A DNA stretch of 64,000 bases from Ornithodoros turicata (GCF_037126465.1 NC_088202.1:85416160-85480159), one strand, 5' to 3'; counted from the first letter of the stretch, positions 10,831-22,462 are shown. Numbers and translations: made by a program. The notes: a model not told the origin generated them from the letters alone.

Positions 10831-11519
10831 GAGAAGAGTTGTCACTCCCTTGCTACTTTGGCTAGTTTTCGCCGCAGTGTTATGACGTCATTTCCGCTAC
10901 TCTGGCTAGTTTTCGCCGGCTGAAAGTAACTCGGAGTTGCCAGAGTTGAATAAGAAAGCACACACACACACATAATCATCATCATCATCACTATCGTCGC
11001 CGGTCAGGACTCGTGTGGAGGAAGACCATAGTAACGCATCCCGCGCGAGCTACGGACGGCACAGGCAATGCCGAATAGCACGTGCAAGATGAACGTTGTC
11101 TGTTCTTCGATCTCTTCACGTTAACGTAACGAATAGCGGTACATAAGGTATACGTGCAGTTGGAGCATTTGGGGTCGTAGCGATAGAGGGTACAACATCA
11201 GTTTTGACCAGATGAAATAGGCGTGCCTCGCATTTAAGGTCAGATAGTTGTTCGCGACCTTTTTTGTTATTGTACTGTGTAACTAACGGCACTATACTCT
11301 CCGCAGGCTTTGAGACGATAGTTTCAGCGCATGTGGACGATTATGCACGACTGCGACAGGGGCATATTTTGATAGAAGCAAATATCAGGGGGAAGCGAGG
11401 GAAAAACAGATTCGAGTCGCACGTGGAATAACGCTTAAAATGGCAAGCGATGCTCTTCAATCCACACTCGCCTCATTCCTGTCGCGAACTTGTGACGTAC
11501 GTGAAAACACAAATGAGCG
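10831..11519. other. Non-coding stretch with short simple repeats
   Basis: TGGCTAGTTTTCGCCG occurs twice (about 10859 and 10903). Short CA and ATC runs lie at about 10960-10995. No coding motif was seen. Confidence 0.45.
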
Positions 11520-11669
11520 AGAAGAAAACAGAATTACCAGTGGGGGCCTGCACGCTACGCCATTCTGACGTGAGAGAACGATGTAACACAACGAACTGCT
11601 TGTTGTGTTACATCGTTTTCTCACGTCAGAATGACATATAGCGTACAGACCCTTGTTCTGTTTTAAAGG
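11520..11669. mobile_element. Foldback hairpin, 32-nt core arms, 9-nt loop
   Basis: CATTCTGACGTGAGAGAACG and onward (11561-11592) is the inverse of 11602-11633 with one mismatch over 32 nt, around a 9-nt loop. Outside the core the pairing continues imperfectly to about 11520 and 11669 (GAAAACAGAA against TTCTGTTTTA). Probably a palindromic MITE. Confidence 0.7.
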
Positions 11670-12640
11670 ACCATGGAAGAAATCGAAAAAAAAAAACAAA
11701 AAAAAAACACAAGTCAAGAGGGGCAGAACTTAGGATTACAAACCCTGGTACATACATATATTCGCACAAAAGGTACGAGTCCAGTGCGCAATCCTAGTGC
11801 AAGATAGAGTTCTATCTCGCGGGTACAGAAAAGCTGCTTCTCTCGGCTGGCAGTCTGCTACATCATGTCTGGTGCCCAATAGTGGGAGCCTCCTTTTCAT
11901 TCTTTTTGCAGTTCGATTTTGGGCCGCCACACCCGAGTCTCGGTCACATCTAGGCTCTCTTAATTGTTCTCACTATAGCAGACGATTCTCAGCAGCAGTG
12001 GTTTAGTTGGTGAAGTCAAATGTTAAAAGTGATCGCTGGTGTCCTTTTTTTTATTCTTTATAAGGGATGAGAGTGGTCAGCCAGTTCCCTTGTTGTTGTA
12101 CGCTACATCGTTTTGCCTCTGCGCAGGGAAAAGGTAAAGTTTGGAGAAGCCACGTGACGAAATGTCTGTCCATTCACAAGGCAGCAATAAGAGGGTATTC
12201 GTGGACCGGCATAGGTCCATAGAAGAAACCACGTGCGCGTCACCTTGAAATGTTACCGCCTTATTTGGACGAGTTAAAATACGAAATATGCCTCGACTTG
12301 CGCCAGACAGTTGCCCGCGGTAAGCGGTCTTTTTTAAAGCTTCTTTGAGCTCACGGAACAGCACGCATGGGGTGTGACACGAGCAAAAAAGCCTCACGTA
12401 TTTCATTCCGCGTCCCAGGTGGGAATAGTGATCCCAACTTGCTCGTTGCTCATGACTCTAAAAAATATGTGTAAGTGGAAAATCGTTTACACAAAACGTC
12501 CTCACGCACTCAATTTTTAATGGCCCGTCATGTTCTGCAGAATGTAGGTAGATGCCATTCCAAAGCGCCGTTGGACATTATGTGCTCGTCGAATATCGAG
12601 AGTATACGATTGCACAAGAGAGGATGGGGTTAATACGGCG
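11670..12640. other. Non-coding stretch
   Basis: Poly-A-rich patch at about 11685-11710. Frames of up to 109 codons have no family signature. Confidence 0.4.
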
Positions 12641-12659
12641 CTGGGTGAGGCCTTGTAGT

Positions 12660-12960
12660 AGGTAAAGATCAACCCAACAGCGAAACTGCCGCTGAGTGGT
12701 GACTACTTTCGGACACTTGAGTTGCTTTACATATGTTTGAAACCCAGCATGAAGAAATCTGCGTTATTCCGTTGTTGCTCGAGCGTCACGTTCAGTCGCA
12801 TCGTGTTGTTTTTCCGTTCTGCTACTTCTTCGTCTAACTGGATGGTGTCTGGTGTCTGGAGCTATGTGGTCTCCCTGGTGGGCACCTGCAGCTCCATTTC
12901 TTTTAAGCTTCAACGTAGTGTGAAGTTTTTCCGTTGTGCCCGCCCATAGCGGATGCTATC
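12660..12960 (-). pseudogene. Possible decayed coiled-coil segment, unassigned
   Basis: The minus strand reads a heptad-like stretch (LDEEVAERKNNTMRLNVTLE, at about 12775-12835) bounded by stop codons. Some arthropod DNA transposons carry such a coiled coil between a DNA-binding and a DDE domain, but no DDE motif is visible here. Host pseudogene or chance remain possible. Confidence 0.25.
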
Positions 12961-14267
12961 TTATTTACGTTTTCTTCTTTCTTTTATGAGATTAACTGGT
13001 CTGACGAGAATACTTTGCCGGTCAGTTTGAACAAAAAAGACAGTGTTGGGAACGTGCAGGGGTTTCGTTACTCAACATCCAACCTTATCGCGAGAAGTTT
13101 ATCCCTTTTACGTGCTCAGAATCAATACATCTGCGTGGACTATATATTATCTCGCGGAGTATCGGGCACACATGTTCGCTTTATCTCTGCTAAAAATCCG
13201 GTGCCTGCGAGACGCGTCAGGTGAAGTCCTCTAATGAGAGCAGCTAGTGCGCCGGTTCAATTCGGTTGCGTGCATAGCAGCACAAAAACACTATTTTCGA
13301 ACTGAACAAGCATGAAAAGAACAAATTGTGCCCGGAGCAAAAGCGTGAAATGTGTATACTACGTATGTGTACGTAGTGCTCGTGAGTGTAAAATAAATGA
13401 GATCCGGACAACGGAAGTATTTTAAAATTGCAGTTTAAGGAGGTAAGTCATCAGATATACGTAATCCTAGCTGGGGACTTCAATATCCCCGAAGATGACT
13501 GGGGGCTATGACCGCAGTTAGATGTATGGTGAAGCGTTGATAGATGTTTCTTTCGAGTTTCTCGTGGGAAAAAGTTGTCCAACGAAACACGTGCTCTATT
13601 TTAGATCTTATCTTTCTGAATGATAAAATGTTACTCTTGTCGATGTTATATCTGACTCCTTTGGTGTGATAACGTGTCTTCCTATGAAAGTCACTCCAAT
13701 ATGTCGCTTAACTACTGTTTATAATTTTGCCAAAATTATTTTGCACAATTATCCTTGATTTGTTGGCCACCAAATTTGACGATTCTGAAAGCTTAGCGCA
13801 AAATATGTCATGTTCAGTTGAGGAATTGTGGTACTATCCTTGAAAAGTGCGGTTATGGAATGTGTTGTAAGTTCGTTCCTACTAGATTCAAAAAGATAAA
13901 TTCGAGAAATCCTTGACACCACTTGAACAGACGTTAATTCAGATATCACGACAACGTCGACGTTTGTCTCAGCACGAGGACCTTGCATACCGAAATGCCA
14001 ACGTTACATTTAAGGAAAAACTGAAAAATACAAAATTCGAATTATTCAATGTCAGAATGCCACAGGTTTTTTAAACATTCCGCAGAAGTTCTGGAGATAC
14101 ATATGCGGTGATAGTAGAAGTACCGCGTGGTCGTTTCTGAAAGTTTAATGAGAAGGTTGAGGATTCCCGCGTTATTACTCAGAAGTTTTCAGTCGATTTG
14201 CATATGTGACAATGGGTACTCTCCTGATTTTTGTTTATCGTCTCTTAATCAATTGGAAAATGTCCAA

Positions 14268-14350
14268 GAGTACTAAGAGTACTAGTAAGTAGTACTAGTA
14301 GTAAGTAGTAGTACTAATAAGTAGGTAAGTAGTGGTACTAAGAGTACTAA
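14268..14350 (+). repeat. AGTA-type simple repeat inside the LINE
   Basis: Irregular runs of AGTACTA, AGTAGT and AAGTAGT. It lies between the endonuclease and RT remnants and is probably local slippage. Confidence 0.8.
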
Positions 14351-14748
14351 ATCTGTTACTGAACCTTGACATGAGTAAGAGTGCGGGGCAGGACGAAATT
14401 CCTGGCACCTTTTTATAAGGTGCACCTTTTTGGATAGCATACTTGCAGATTCTTTATCAATTTATTCAAATAAATGCAGTATTTCTGGATTTCCATGGGG
14501 CATTTGATAAAGTTACCCAGAATTAAGAGGCTTATACAAAAGATCATGCTTATTTTCAACAATGAAATAGCTATGGGTTGGCGTTCTGACTATTTATATA
14601 ACCGGCAGCGATTTGTGCGCCACGATAATTTGAAGTCTGAAGTCTTCTCCGGAGTTCCACGAGGAACGGTGCTAAACCCATTACTCTTTCTGATTTTTGT
14701 TGGTGATATAAGCGAAGCTGTTACAAACTCGCCTGGTTCATCCAGTTA

Positions 14749-14815
14749 GGGGTTCTTTATGGGAGTAGCAGAATTGGTTAGGTGACGAATTCCATTTCTT
14801 CCCCTTTTTTTACAT
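14749..14815 (+). repeat. Dispersed repeat, GGAGTAG...GTGACGAATTC family
   Basis: TTATGGGAGTAGCAGAATT followed by GTGACGAATTC matches 21457-21491 closely. The inverse of its distal part (GAATTCGTCAC, then GTTGATGATG) is seen at 49845-49905. The four related pieces in this window point to a common retroposon tail. Confidence 0.55.
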
Positions 14816-15565
14816 TCAAAGTCAACTCGCCTGCAACTATAAGCCGACTGTATCGTATATGACAGGATTCTTTCACTTGAAAATTATATTGCCCTCGCAC
14901 AAGCATTATCGAAGACTGAGCATTGGTGCAATGAATGGCAGATGTCTTTCAATCAAGACAAGACTGTGGCGATGACGCTTAAGAAGAAATGTTTGAAATT
15001 CCCGTACTGACTTTATAATGTACCGTTAAAGCGATTGGACGAGATAAAATATCGAAGTCTCATAATTAGATCAGACTTGCCGTGGCGTTCACATATGAGT
15101 TATATTACAGACAAAGCTAACACTAACTGCGTATATGCGTGTGTAGTTTGGGACCCGTAATTTGTATTTCACTATTACAAATTAACAAAGATTCAGAATC
15201 AGGCGTTGAGGTGTAACGCCTACGGAAATAGCTCGAGAAGAAAACTTCAGCGCAAAGACAATTTGGATAGTTTTCGGCGTAGATTTAAAACTGAAATAAC
15301 TAAAACCCTTCTATCAAATTCTTAAGGGTGCATATTGGACAGACCGACTGATGCAGCACTTATTAACTCGCGTCAGACGAGCAGTTTTTATGTCAATATA
15401 ATTAAAGAACATCATTCTCGAATAAGCTCCCTCAAGTATTCTTTCTTCCCACGTACCATGCATGATTGGAATGAACTCCCTCCGTCTTTTCAAGTGGAAG
15501 ACATGTTGAACAGGTCCTTGTGGGGATACGGGGACATTTGCCTACTTGATGTGATTGATTGGTAA

Positions 15566-17821
15566 AAGAAAAGAATGGAGATGTTAGTCCCAAACTACTC
15601 GAGACTGGCTACTCCACGACGCGTTTTTTAGGGCTCATTATATGTAAAACAAATGAGGGGAAAGGAGGGGGGGGAAGAGGAAAAAGGAAACTATACAAAT
15701 CTATACACTTTGTGAGACGCACATGCCCAGATGCGAGTGGGAAAACTCCATCAAGTGCGAAAGTGCGGAAAGCTCAATGCTCGAAAACACGAACAAACAA
15801 AGAGCGTCACAGAGCGTCGGAGAGGTCTGTCGAGACGAGGAATTGCACAAGGGGTGCATGGGCTGTACTTGATATGAACTTCTACATGATACGTACTTTC
15901 TTGGCACTCGATGATGATATACTTAAGCAGAACGCAGATTATTCTACGAATGTCACCGGAAGGCAGCTTCACCTCTTGCTTCTCCCACGGTAGTGGACCT
16001 GTGCAAGGGAAATAATAATACAAGCTTAACAATCACAACCTTCCGCATGTTTGATAGTTATCATGGGTTCCGTCTCGCAACTTTGCGAAATTCATTTTCA
16101 CACAATTGTTTTTGCTTGCCAAGTCTCGGCAAGCTCCATGCTCCATCATGTTTCTGGTTATGTCACCAACAAATAACGCACCTACTGACCACACTCTCCG
16201 GCCGCCTCGGCAGTGCTGGTAGACGTCACGCTACAAGCCACGTGATTGGCCCTTCCATACGCGTCACTCAGTGTCGTCGTCCTCATTCGTGCTGTTGTGG
16301 GGAGCTATGCAGAATAACTAAGGAAGCGTGCACAGCTCTGGTTTAGAAACAACGCGATCTGACGACGCAGAGATCATTTGTTCTTAGTTCGTGCTATGCG
16401 GAGTGTTAGTAGATAAATAAACTATGTGTTTCCTGCCTGCACCTGCAGGTGCTGCCTTCCTCCTCACCCCACCTCATAGTCACGATTTATTTGTTGTTGT
16501 TGTTGTTTGCCTTCCTCCTGCTCTAAGCAATGCTGGATATGCCGCTTTGGTATCTGTTCCCATTACACGTTATTCTTTACACGTTATTCAAGGGACTCGT
16601 TATTACTGTTACTGTTACTGACTGTTATACTCGTTATTACACGTTATTCTTGAAGGGAACCGCCCTGTACATGCAAGTCCCCAATAAGAAATAATCCAGG
16701 GAATTGTTAAAGCCATTGCTAGATGCATTTAGCGGTATAGTATTAATTACACAATGAAGAATTGATTCAGCCATTGGAGCTGAACTGAAGGCGAACTAAA
16801 AAGAAATTGTAATAATTTTATGATTGGTAAGAAAGCGCTGACACTTTGAAAACTTTTGCCTTCACCGTTGCACAGTGAACCCGCCGTGAGGTCCGGCGAT
16901 AAAGATACCCCGCCCCAGAGTTTCTTGATCCGGTGACAACTCCGGTTGCGTGGAAATGAAATAAAATACCTGAGTACTTCTGTCATTATTCATGTTGAAA
17001 CATGATTTTACTTAATCGGGACATGCTGTACTGACACCCCAGTTGCCACCATTATAGCGAGCACTGGCAAGTTGTGTTTGGCAACCGAACTAACATCGTT
17101 TTGCACAATCTCATCTATTCTAAAGTACCTTCATCTTGTTAGCTCCTCGTTGAAAGCTATGTTGATGCTTTTTTATGTGATAGATGTCGGTCGTATGGGG
17201 CAGTGGCCGTCATGGTCAGTGGCCAGCGCACGGAAGACGCTATATATACTGACGGCTATCGTTCACGATGCCACGCGTCAGCTGTAAATGTAGTTCCCCG
17301 GTGAGGCTACCATCCTACCAAGTGACTTGTGAGGCAAGTGAGGCTAGCCCAGGTTAGGTTTGTGCAGCTTGCCTCACGTAAGGTTCCCCTACAGTTTAGC
17401 GAACCTGGTTTTAGAGAATAACATTTTAGAGAAGAGGTTGCACTTCAGCGAAAGAAAGGGTCGTTTTATCGAACTAGGTTTTAGAGAATATGGGACCCGT
17501 TTTAGGGAACACCGTTCTCGCGAATCAAATTTGCTTGTTTGTAAGAAAAAAAAAAAAAAAACAGGAAGGTTTGTACAGGTTTGTAAGGAAGGAATCAATA
17601 TTTTTTTTTTTGTCTTAGATTTAATCGCATTATCACTGGTAGATAAGTGTGGCAGACCCATTGCCAATACTCCTCCCGCGCCTTTGTTCAAGCTACCAGT
17701 TCTGCTCTTGCGCAAGTTGCTTGTCTTGCAACAATTTTCCACAAACTGGTAAGACTTATGGGACGAAAGGAATCAATTGAACGAGGGGATTGCCCGGGCT
17801 TAAGAACAGGGACAACCATAC
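15566..17821. other. Non-coding stretch with simple repeats
   Basis: Holds a (GTT)n run near 16490, CGTTATT/ACTGTT-type repeats at about 16565-16660, two related GGTTTTAGAGAATA segments at about 17408 and 17484, and poly-A/T runs near 17550 and 17605. Frames of 117-144 codons (15559-15993, 15993-16346, 17360-17752) show no domain and are not called genes. Confidence 0.4.
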
Positions 17822-17968
17822 GGTAACATCTCATTACGGCCGAAGTCTCATTACGGCCCAAGTCTCATTACGGCCGAAAGTCTCATTACGGCCGAAAATC
17901 CTTTAATCCTCAAGTGTCTCGTTACGGCCAAAGTCTCAATACGGCCGAAGATGTCTCATAACGGCCAA
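17822..17968 (+). repeat. Left array of the TCTCATTACGGCCGAAG unit
   Basis: Seven degenerate copies of a unit of about 17 bp (TCTCATTACGGCCGAAG), interrupted once by the ATCCTTTAATCCTCAAG spacer. The whole array, spacer included, is found inverted at 21264-21429. Confidence 0.9.
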
Positions 17969-18573
17969 AAAGAAAAAAGAAGCATCCACCATATTAGCTG
18001 TGTATATACTGTGTTTTATGCTTCCCAAAATGTGTCCGAGGCGGTGTGCCCCCACGGCTTGTGTCACACACAATGGTTCATGCACACAATATTGCGACAG
18101 TGTTTCATGCATCCCTCGTGAAAAATGGTTTTATTGTCATATGTGTCACACAATATTTGTATGTGTTACGCCATTTTCTCTCAGTATTCAAGCAACATCC
18201 TACTCGTTGGTTCTGTGAGCGAACTGTGTGCGTGTTCTGAAAAGTACTCCACAAGGGAGCCCACTGGGAGCTCCAGGAGCCACATGACCTATGACCATGA
18301 TCTTGTCCCCCACTAGCTGCCTTCTACAATTTACGTCCACCTGAAATTTAAAAAAAGTACATAAGGCACAGAACAAAATGACATATGCTTTCGTTTGATG
18401 ATGACCATGAGACATATGCTGTCAAGCAGACTTTTTTTCCATATATTCAAAACATATTCAAGAATTATGGCCAACAATGACAATTACGTCATAATGATGC
18501 AGCTGCATAGCCAGGAAAATATTTCAGGAGGTGCTTTATGAGGCTTGACATGGGGTGGAGGAGTCCCCCTCGT

Positions 18574-18770
18574 CAGTGCTTTACCCGGACCCCCCTACAC
18601 CCCCTAACTTTTTTGCTTGTGCACCCCCTACAGGGGGTGCCCTTGTGATTTCAGCTTCAGATACGTCTGTAATGATATGGTAAGCTGTAATGACGTAACT
18701 ATAATGATGACCTCCCCCCACAATTTTTTCCAACACCCCTCTCGTGCTTGGGATTCTGGATAAACCACTG
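18574..18770. mobile_element. hAT-type MITE, CAGTG family, copy 3, perfect 8-bp duplication
   Basis: Left end CAGTGCTTTACCCGGACCCC, right end GGATTCTGGATAAACCACTG (inverse CAGTGGTTTATCCAGAATCC). The flanks are CCCCTCGT at 18566-18573 and 18771-18778, a perfect 8-bp target duplication. This best-preserved copy defines the family limits for 1554-1659 and 3996-4305. It is 197 bp and non-coding, so it needs transposase from elsewhere. Confidence 0.9.
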
Positions 18771-19119
18771 CCCCTCGTTCATTTTCGTGGGGCACTACAT
18801 TAGGGCTTATGCCACTGCACTGATGTCAGAATGTTATAAGTGTGTGTCACCCTGGACATTCGGAATTCCTCTAAGCTACAATATGTAAATTCAGAAAACC
18901 AGAAGGGTAAGCATCAGATGTTACCTGCAGGCTTCATGCTGAAACGCGTGTACGCAAAACACTTCCGCCGTGGTGGGCGACGTCGTTAGTGTAATCATAC
19001 ACGCAAGACAATTGCGGGCACATGGAGTAGTGGCAGCAACCTGAAAACGATACATTTTCTTGCTTTATATGCGTAATCAAAAATATACATTCCCACATGT
19101 TTCGTTTTGTCGTTTGCAG

Positions 19120-19269
19120 GAAGCGCTAATAAGGGAACAGCACTTGGTTGGTCACATGCAAGCCACAATGCGAAAGGTGCCGATATTTCGATTACGCGAT
19201 CAAAAATTAAAAGTCTACAACCATGCACACTTCCCCATGCAACTACTTACCCAGCATCGTGAGACATGA
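19120..19269 (+). other. Exon-like segment inside the 17-bp-array element
   Basis: A good acceptor (CGTTTTGTCGTTTGCAG, ending 19119) is followed by a frame open to the stop ending at 19269. The reading has a basic stretch (TMRKVPIFRLRDQKLK) but no family I recognise. Could be a decayed transposase exon or chance. Confidence 0.25.
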
Positions 19270-19731
19270 CACCATGTATTCACGTATAGTGTAATGTGAA
19301 ATGATATGCAGGAATGAAAAAGATGCCAACATACCTGTAATCCAGTGTCCCATAAGTTTGATTCGATTTTCTGGCAGCTACCATGAAGAGCAAATGCACG
19401 ATTCACAAGTTTCGTTTCGCCATTTTCATTGCTGTTAATTTCGCAACCGTCAAGCAATCCCACGTGACCTCCTCTGGATCAGTGAAAAGTGAAAATTACT
19501 CGCGTCATGAACATATATGTTCATCTCAGCGCAAATCACGTTTTGCATGCTATAGAAGGGAGGAGGGATCAATACTCTTCCTTTCGTGTTTTGATATCTT
19601 GTTGTTTTGCTACTCTCACTTTGGAGTTCGGATGGTGTCTAGCAACGTTGGGTATCTCGTTTCTTGTGTGAGCGAGTGGTTGCTGTTTACGACGTGTCCA
19701 TATATCGATTTGTAGTGCTGTAATGTGCAAA

Positions 19732-19977
19732 TTAGCGGACTTTATAGCGGCTCTCTATTTTCCGTCGTTGTCTTTCGAGCAGCGCCTGTTGTTCCGGTAC
19801 AAATCGAGTTGAATGAATCGCCACAGCCCCAACGTACGTATATCGCGCAGTGTTGACCAAGTCCAGCAGGAATTCTGGTGAGTAATGCTTTCGTAGATTG
19901 TCTGGATTAGTAGTGTGCTGTCCACACATAGTTGGATTCTCATACGAGTAATTTAAATGAATCAAAACAGCCGAAGT
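19732..19977 (-). other. Unassigned minus-strand open frame in the 17-bp-array element
   Basis: About 81 codons are open and the stretch looks protein-like, with mixed polar and hydrophobic residues and a basic end (QALLERQRRKIESRYKVR). It starts after a CTATTACAG acceptor-like site with a weak pyrimidine tract. It lies inside the candidate transposon, so a transposase or captured exon is conceivable. No catalytic motif is seen. Confidence 0.3.
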
Positions 19978-20353
19978 GCCTGTAATAGATCTAACTCGGT
20001 ATCTGTTCGTAGGTTTGCGTTGTTTCTAGTTGGTTGCGCGTTTAGGAACAACAAATTTATTCGAAGACGATAAGATACCGACAGTGCATCACCGTACAGC
20101 AGCATTTACTCGTATCATTGTGAGCCATATTTAATTTGTTAAAATTTGTCGTCGTATTTCTTCAAAAATAAAAGCGCAAGTCGGCGTACTTGAATTGATC
20201 TCCTTGAACTGCTTACGTCGAACGTCTGCAAATGTTGTACTTATGTGCTTTCGCGCACCATACTAGGCGCAAAAGCATATCTGATTAGAATAAATACTTC
20301 AAGAGGAAGTCATTCAAATACATTGTTATTTATAGCTGGTTTTCCATTCCAGG

Positions 20354-20441
20354 CATGGTATGTGGCTGCACGGAGGATTCCGAAAAAGAAAAACAACATG
20401 GCTAATAGGATGTTGCTGCCCAGGGAGTCCTGGCCGAAGAG
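20354..20441 (+). other. Exon-like segment with acceptor and donor
   Basis: TTTTCCATTCCAG precedes 20354 and GTGAGC follows 20441, giving an 88-nt exon-like block with a basic reading (ARRIPKKKNNMANR). The next acceptor (CTTCGCTTCTTGCAG) ends at 20868. Joining the two runs 17 codons into a stop, so a real transcript is uncertain. Confidence 0.25.
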
Positions 20442-20493
20442 GTGAGCTGTTAAGATCATCATAAGGTTCTGTTGTGAAGTGAGAAATTTTGTA

Positions 20494-20523
20494 GTAGTGC
20501 ACGAATGTTAATTCGTGCACTAC
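20494..20523. repeat. Perfect 30-nt palindrome
   Basis: GTAGTGCACGAAT and ATTCGTGCACTAC pair around a short GTTA centre. It may be a small cruciform or terminator-like hairpin. No function is assigned. Confidence 0.65.
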
Positions 20524-21263
20524 CTTTACAAAAAAGAAACCAGAAATTGAAAGTTATGCATGCATCATTTCATGAATTGTAATGTATCACTATTTGATAT
20601 TCACATGTTTCCCTTAAGGGAATGAACTACTGAACCTATATTCATATAATGGTCATGCTCTGTGTTTACCTGGAAGTCACATTTTTAAGGCTTGTCATTC
20701 TTTTGTCTAGATGAAGATTTATGTTAACCTTGTATGAAATAACAGTCACGTATCAACACATGTGCAGCTTGTGCACATTGAAACAAGCCATGTAGAGACA
20801 AATGCTTGTTTTTTTTTGTTTTTTTTAAATATTCTAGCATATTCATGGTTGCTCTTCGCTTCTTGCAGGTTTATTCATTCCAGAAGCAAGAATTGTACAA
20901 TTGTAAGGCGAATGGAAATAAACTGACATCGACTGAGATAGGTGTTCCATCTTGGCCAGTGACTGTAGGATGGCTCCAAAAGCGTCACAACAAAGCCAAT
21001 ATTCATCTAGCTCTCTACAAGTAGCTAACTCCACATAGTAGCCTGCTTCACAGCAACATCAACACTACCTTGTGGGAGTACACATTACACAATATGTTGC
21101 ATTGTGCTGTGGTATGATAACATACCGTTTGTCTCGCAATATGTGTATATAAATATGATTAGGGCCCTAAGGGCACAGTGCATGCCTTACACCCTGCTGA
21201 ATATATATCCATACCTGGCTGCGACATTGCATATCAATGCAGGTTACAATACACATTTTCACA

Positions 21264-21429
21264 TTTGGCCGTTATGAGACATCTTCGGCCGTAATGAGAC
21301 TGCCTTCGGCCGTGTTGAGACTTTGGCCGTAATGAGACACTTGGGGATTAAAGGATTATCGGCCGTACTGAGACTTTCGGCCGTATTGAGACATCGGCCG
21401 TGATGAGACTTCGGCCGTAATGAGATACA
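21264..21429 (-). repeat. Right (inverted) array of the 17-bp unit, internal copy
   Basis: On the minus strand this reads as the left array: seven or eight CTCATTACGGCCGA-type units and the ATCCTTTAATCCCCAAG spacer. It is slightly longer than 17822-17968 because of one extra unit. Confidence 0.9.
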
Positions 21430-21448
21430 ATCTTCATGGGAGGGGGGG

Positions 21449-21545
21449 GGGGTCTGTTTATGGGAGTAGCCGAATTTGTCGTGTGACGAATTCAACCTCT
21501 CCCTAGTATTTTCAACATCAACATCATCTTTTCTTGAAAGGACAG
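21449..21545 (+). repeat. Dispersed repeat, GGAGTAGCCGAATTTGTCGTG family
   Basis: GGGAGTAGCCGAATTTGTCG then GTGACGAATTCAACCTCTCCC. Related segments lie at 14749-14815, about 46480-46530 and 49845-49905 (the last two inverted). It adjoins the right array directly. Confidence 0.55.
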
Positions 21546-22400
21546 CTTGTTGTTGCAGCGCCGGGAGCAAGATGGGGCCACAGCTACGTCGAGGAATATC
21601 GGGATATGTTCACTTCGCCGGGTGATCGCGATACAGGTGTCTGTGTGCAAGTCCTGCCTTTGCAAGCTTTTTGCTTCACATTGTTTTTGTGAGTAGATCG
21701 TTTCGAACCCGTCGCTTTTTCTCCGAATTTTGAATATTAAACCAGTTACCAAAAAACGACGAAAAACTCCGAAAAACACCTAACTCTAAACATACAAAAA
21801 AATTAATTGTGATCAACACGCACTATTAAAACTGCTAATGTCAGATTCGTCTTACCGTCTCTTGAAATAATGTTCGGCGCATTGTTGAACAAAATCACAA
21901 GCCACTCAGCTAACACGATGAATGGATACAGAACGAAAAAAAATGAGATGCAAATCGCGCCGGTGCGACCAGCTTGGCGTGCGTTAGGACTAAATACTTA
22001 TCTAACGCATACAAAACACGTCAGACCAAAACCTCCTGGAAGGCAGACTTTTCAGTGACAGTACATATCGTGTTCAGTTCCGTAAAAATCCTAAACATTA
22101 CGAATAACTGGTTCGAAGAATGAAGCTAGCTAACCTACTTTCTGCTATAATCACCCCCAAACTTTTCTGTACTTTGCTGACCGCGCGAGGCTCCTGAGTT
22201 TGAGCCTGAACGAGAATTAGACAAGCTCAACATAAAAGGAACACCAGGAAAGAAATCAGCGGTGAGGCCAGCGAGCTGCCCACTGAACACAAACGAATGC
22301 TCTAACCATAGTGCGGCTCACAGGGGAACCCATAGGCCTAAAAGCCGCTGCATTACCTTGCTGAGCCTCATCAACACTTCCTGGACCAACGGGGTGGTCC

Positions 22401-22462
22401 CGACTTTCGGCCGTAATGAGACTTGGGCCGTAATGAGACTTCGGCCGTAATGAGATGTTACC
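22401..22462 (-). repeat. Terminal copy of the 17-bp array
   Basis: The inverse starts GGTAACATCTCATTACGGCC and follows 17822-17881 for about 60 bp without a mismatch by eye, including the variant GGCCCAAG unit. This is the strongest evidence that 17822 and 22462 are the two ends of one element. Confidence 0.8.

Larger units (their letters stand above)
13440..15540 (+). pseudogene. CR1/Jockey-like LINE, decayed ORF2
   Basis: Pieces in LINE order appear on the plus strand. The endonuclease block LAGDFNIPEDDWG is at about 13466-13505. The RT block is at about 14474-14749 with FSGVPRGTVLNPLLFLIF (normally VPQGSVLGPLLF). The C-terminal region includes HWCNEWQMSFNQDKT (about 14920-14965) and, in 15335-15565, a YSFFPRTMHDWNELP block characteristic of CR1-type ends. 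Many stops and frameshifts, a missing YADD box, and a simple-repeat insertion (14268-14350) show a long-dead copy. Confidence 0.75.
17822..22462. mobile_element. Candidate DNA transposon bounded by inverted arrays of a 17-bp unit
   Basis: The left end (17822-17881, starting GGTAACATCTCATTACGGCC) and the right end (22401-22462, on the minus strand) agree over about 60 bp by eye. A second, longer inverted copy of the left array (17822-17968) lies at 21264-21429. Both arrays contain the same internal marker (ATCCTTTAATCC followed by CAAGTGTCTC). So either one 4.6-kb element or two nested ones are present. No known transposase was recognised inside. A hAT-type MITE (18574-18770) is nested within. 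No clear target duplication is visible. Confidence 0.6.

Noticed and set aside
17822..17968. CRISPR-like regular repeats
   Set aside because: Units are adjacent (about 17 bp) without unique spacers, occur inverted elsewhere, and the host is a eukaryote.
21259..21570. Frames rich in SLRPKS-type repeats
   Set aside because: They are translations of the 17-bp array, also seen at 22256-22512.
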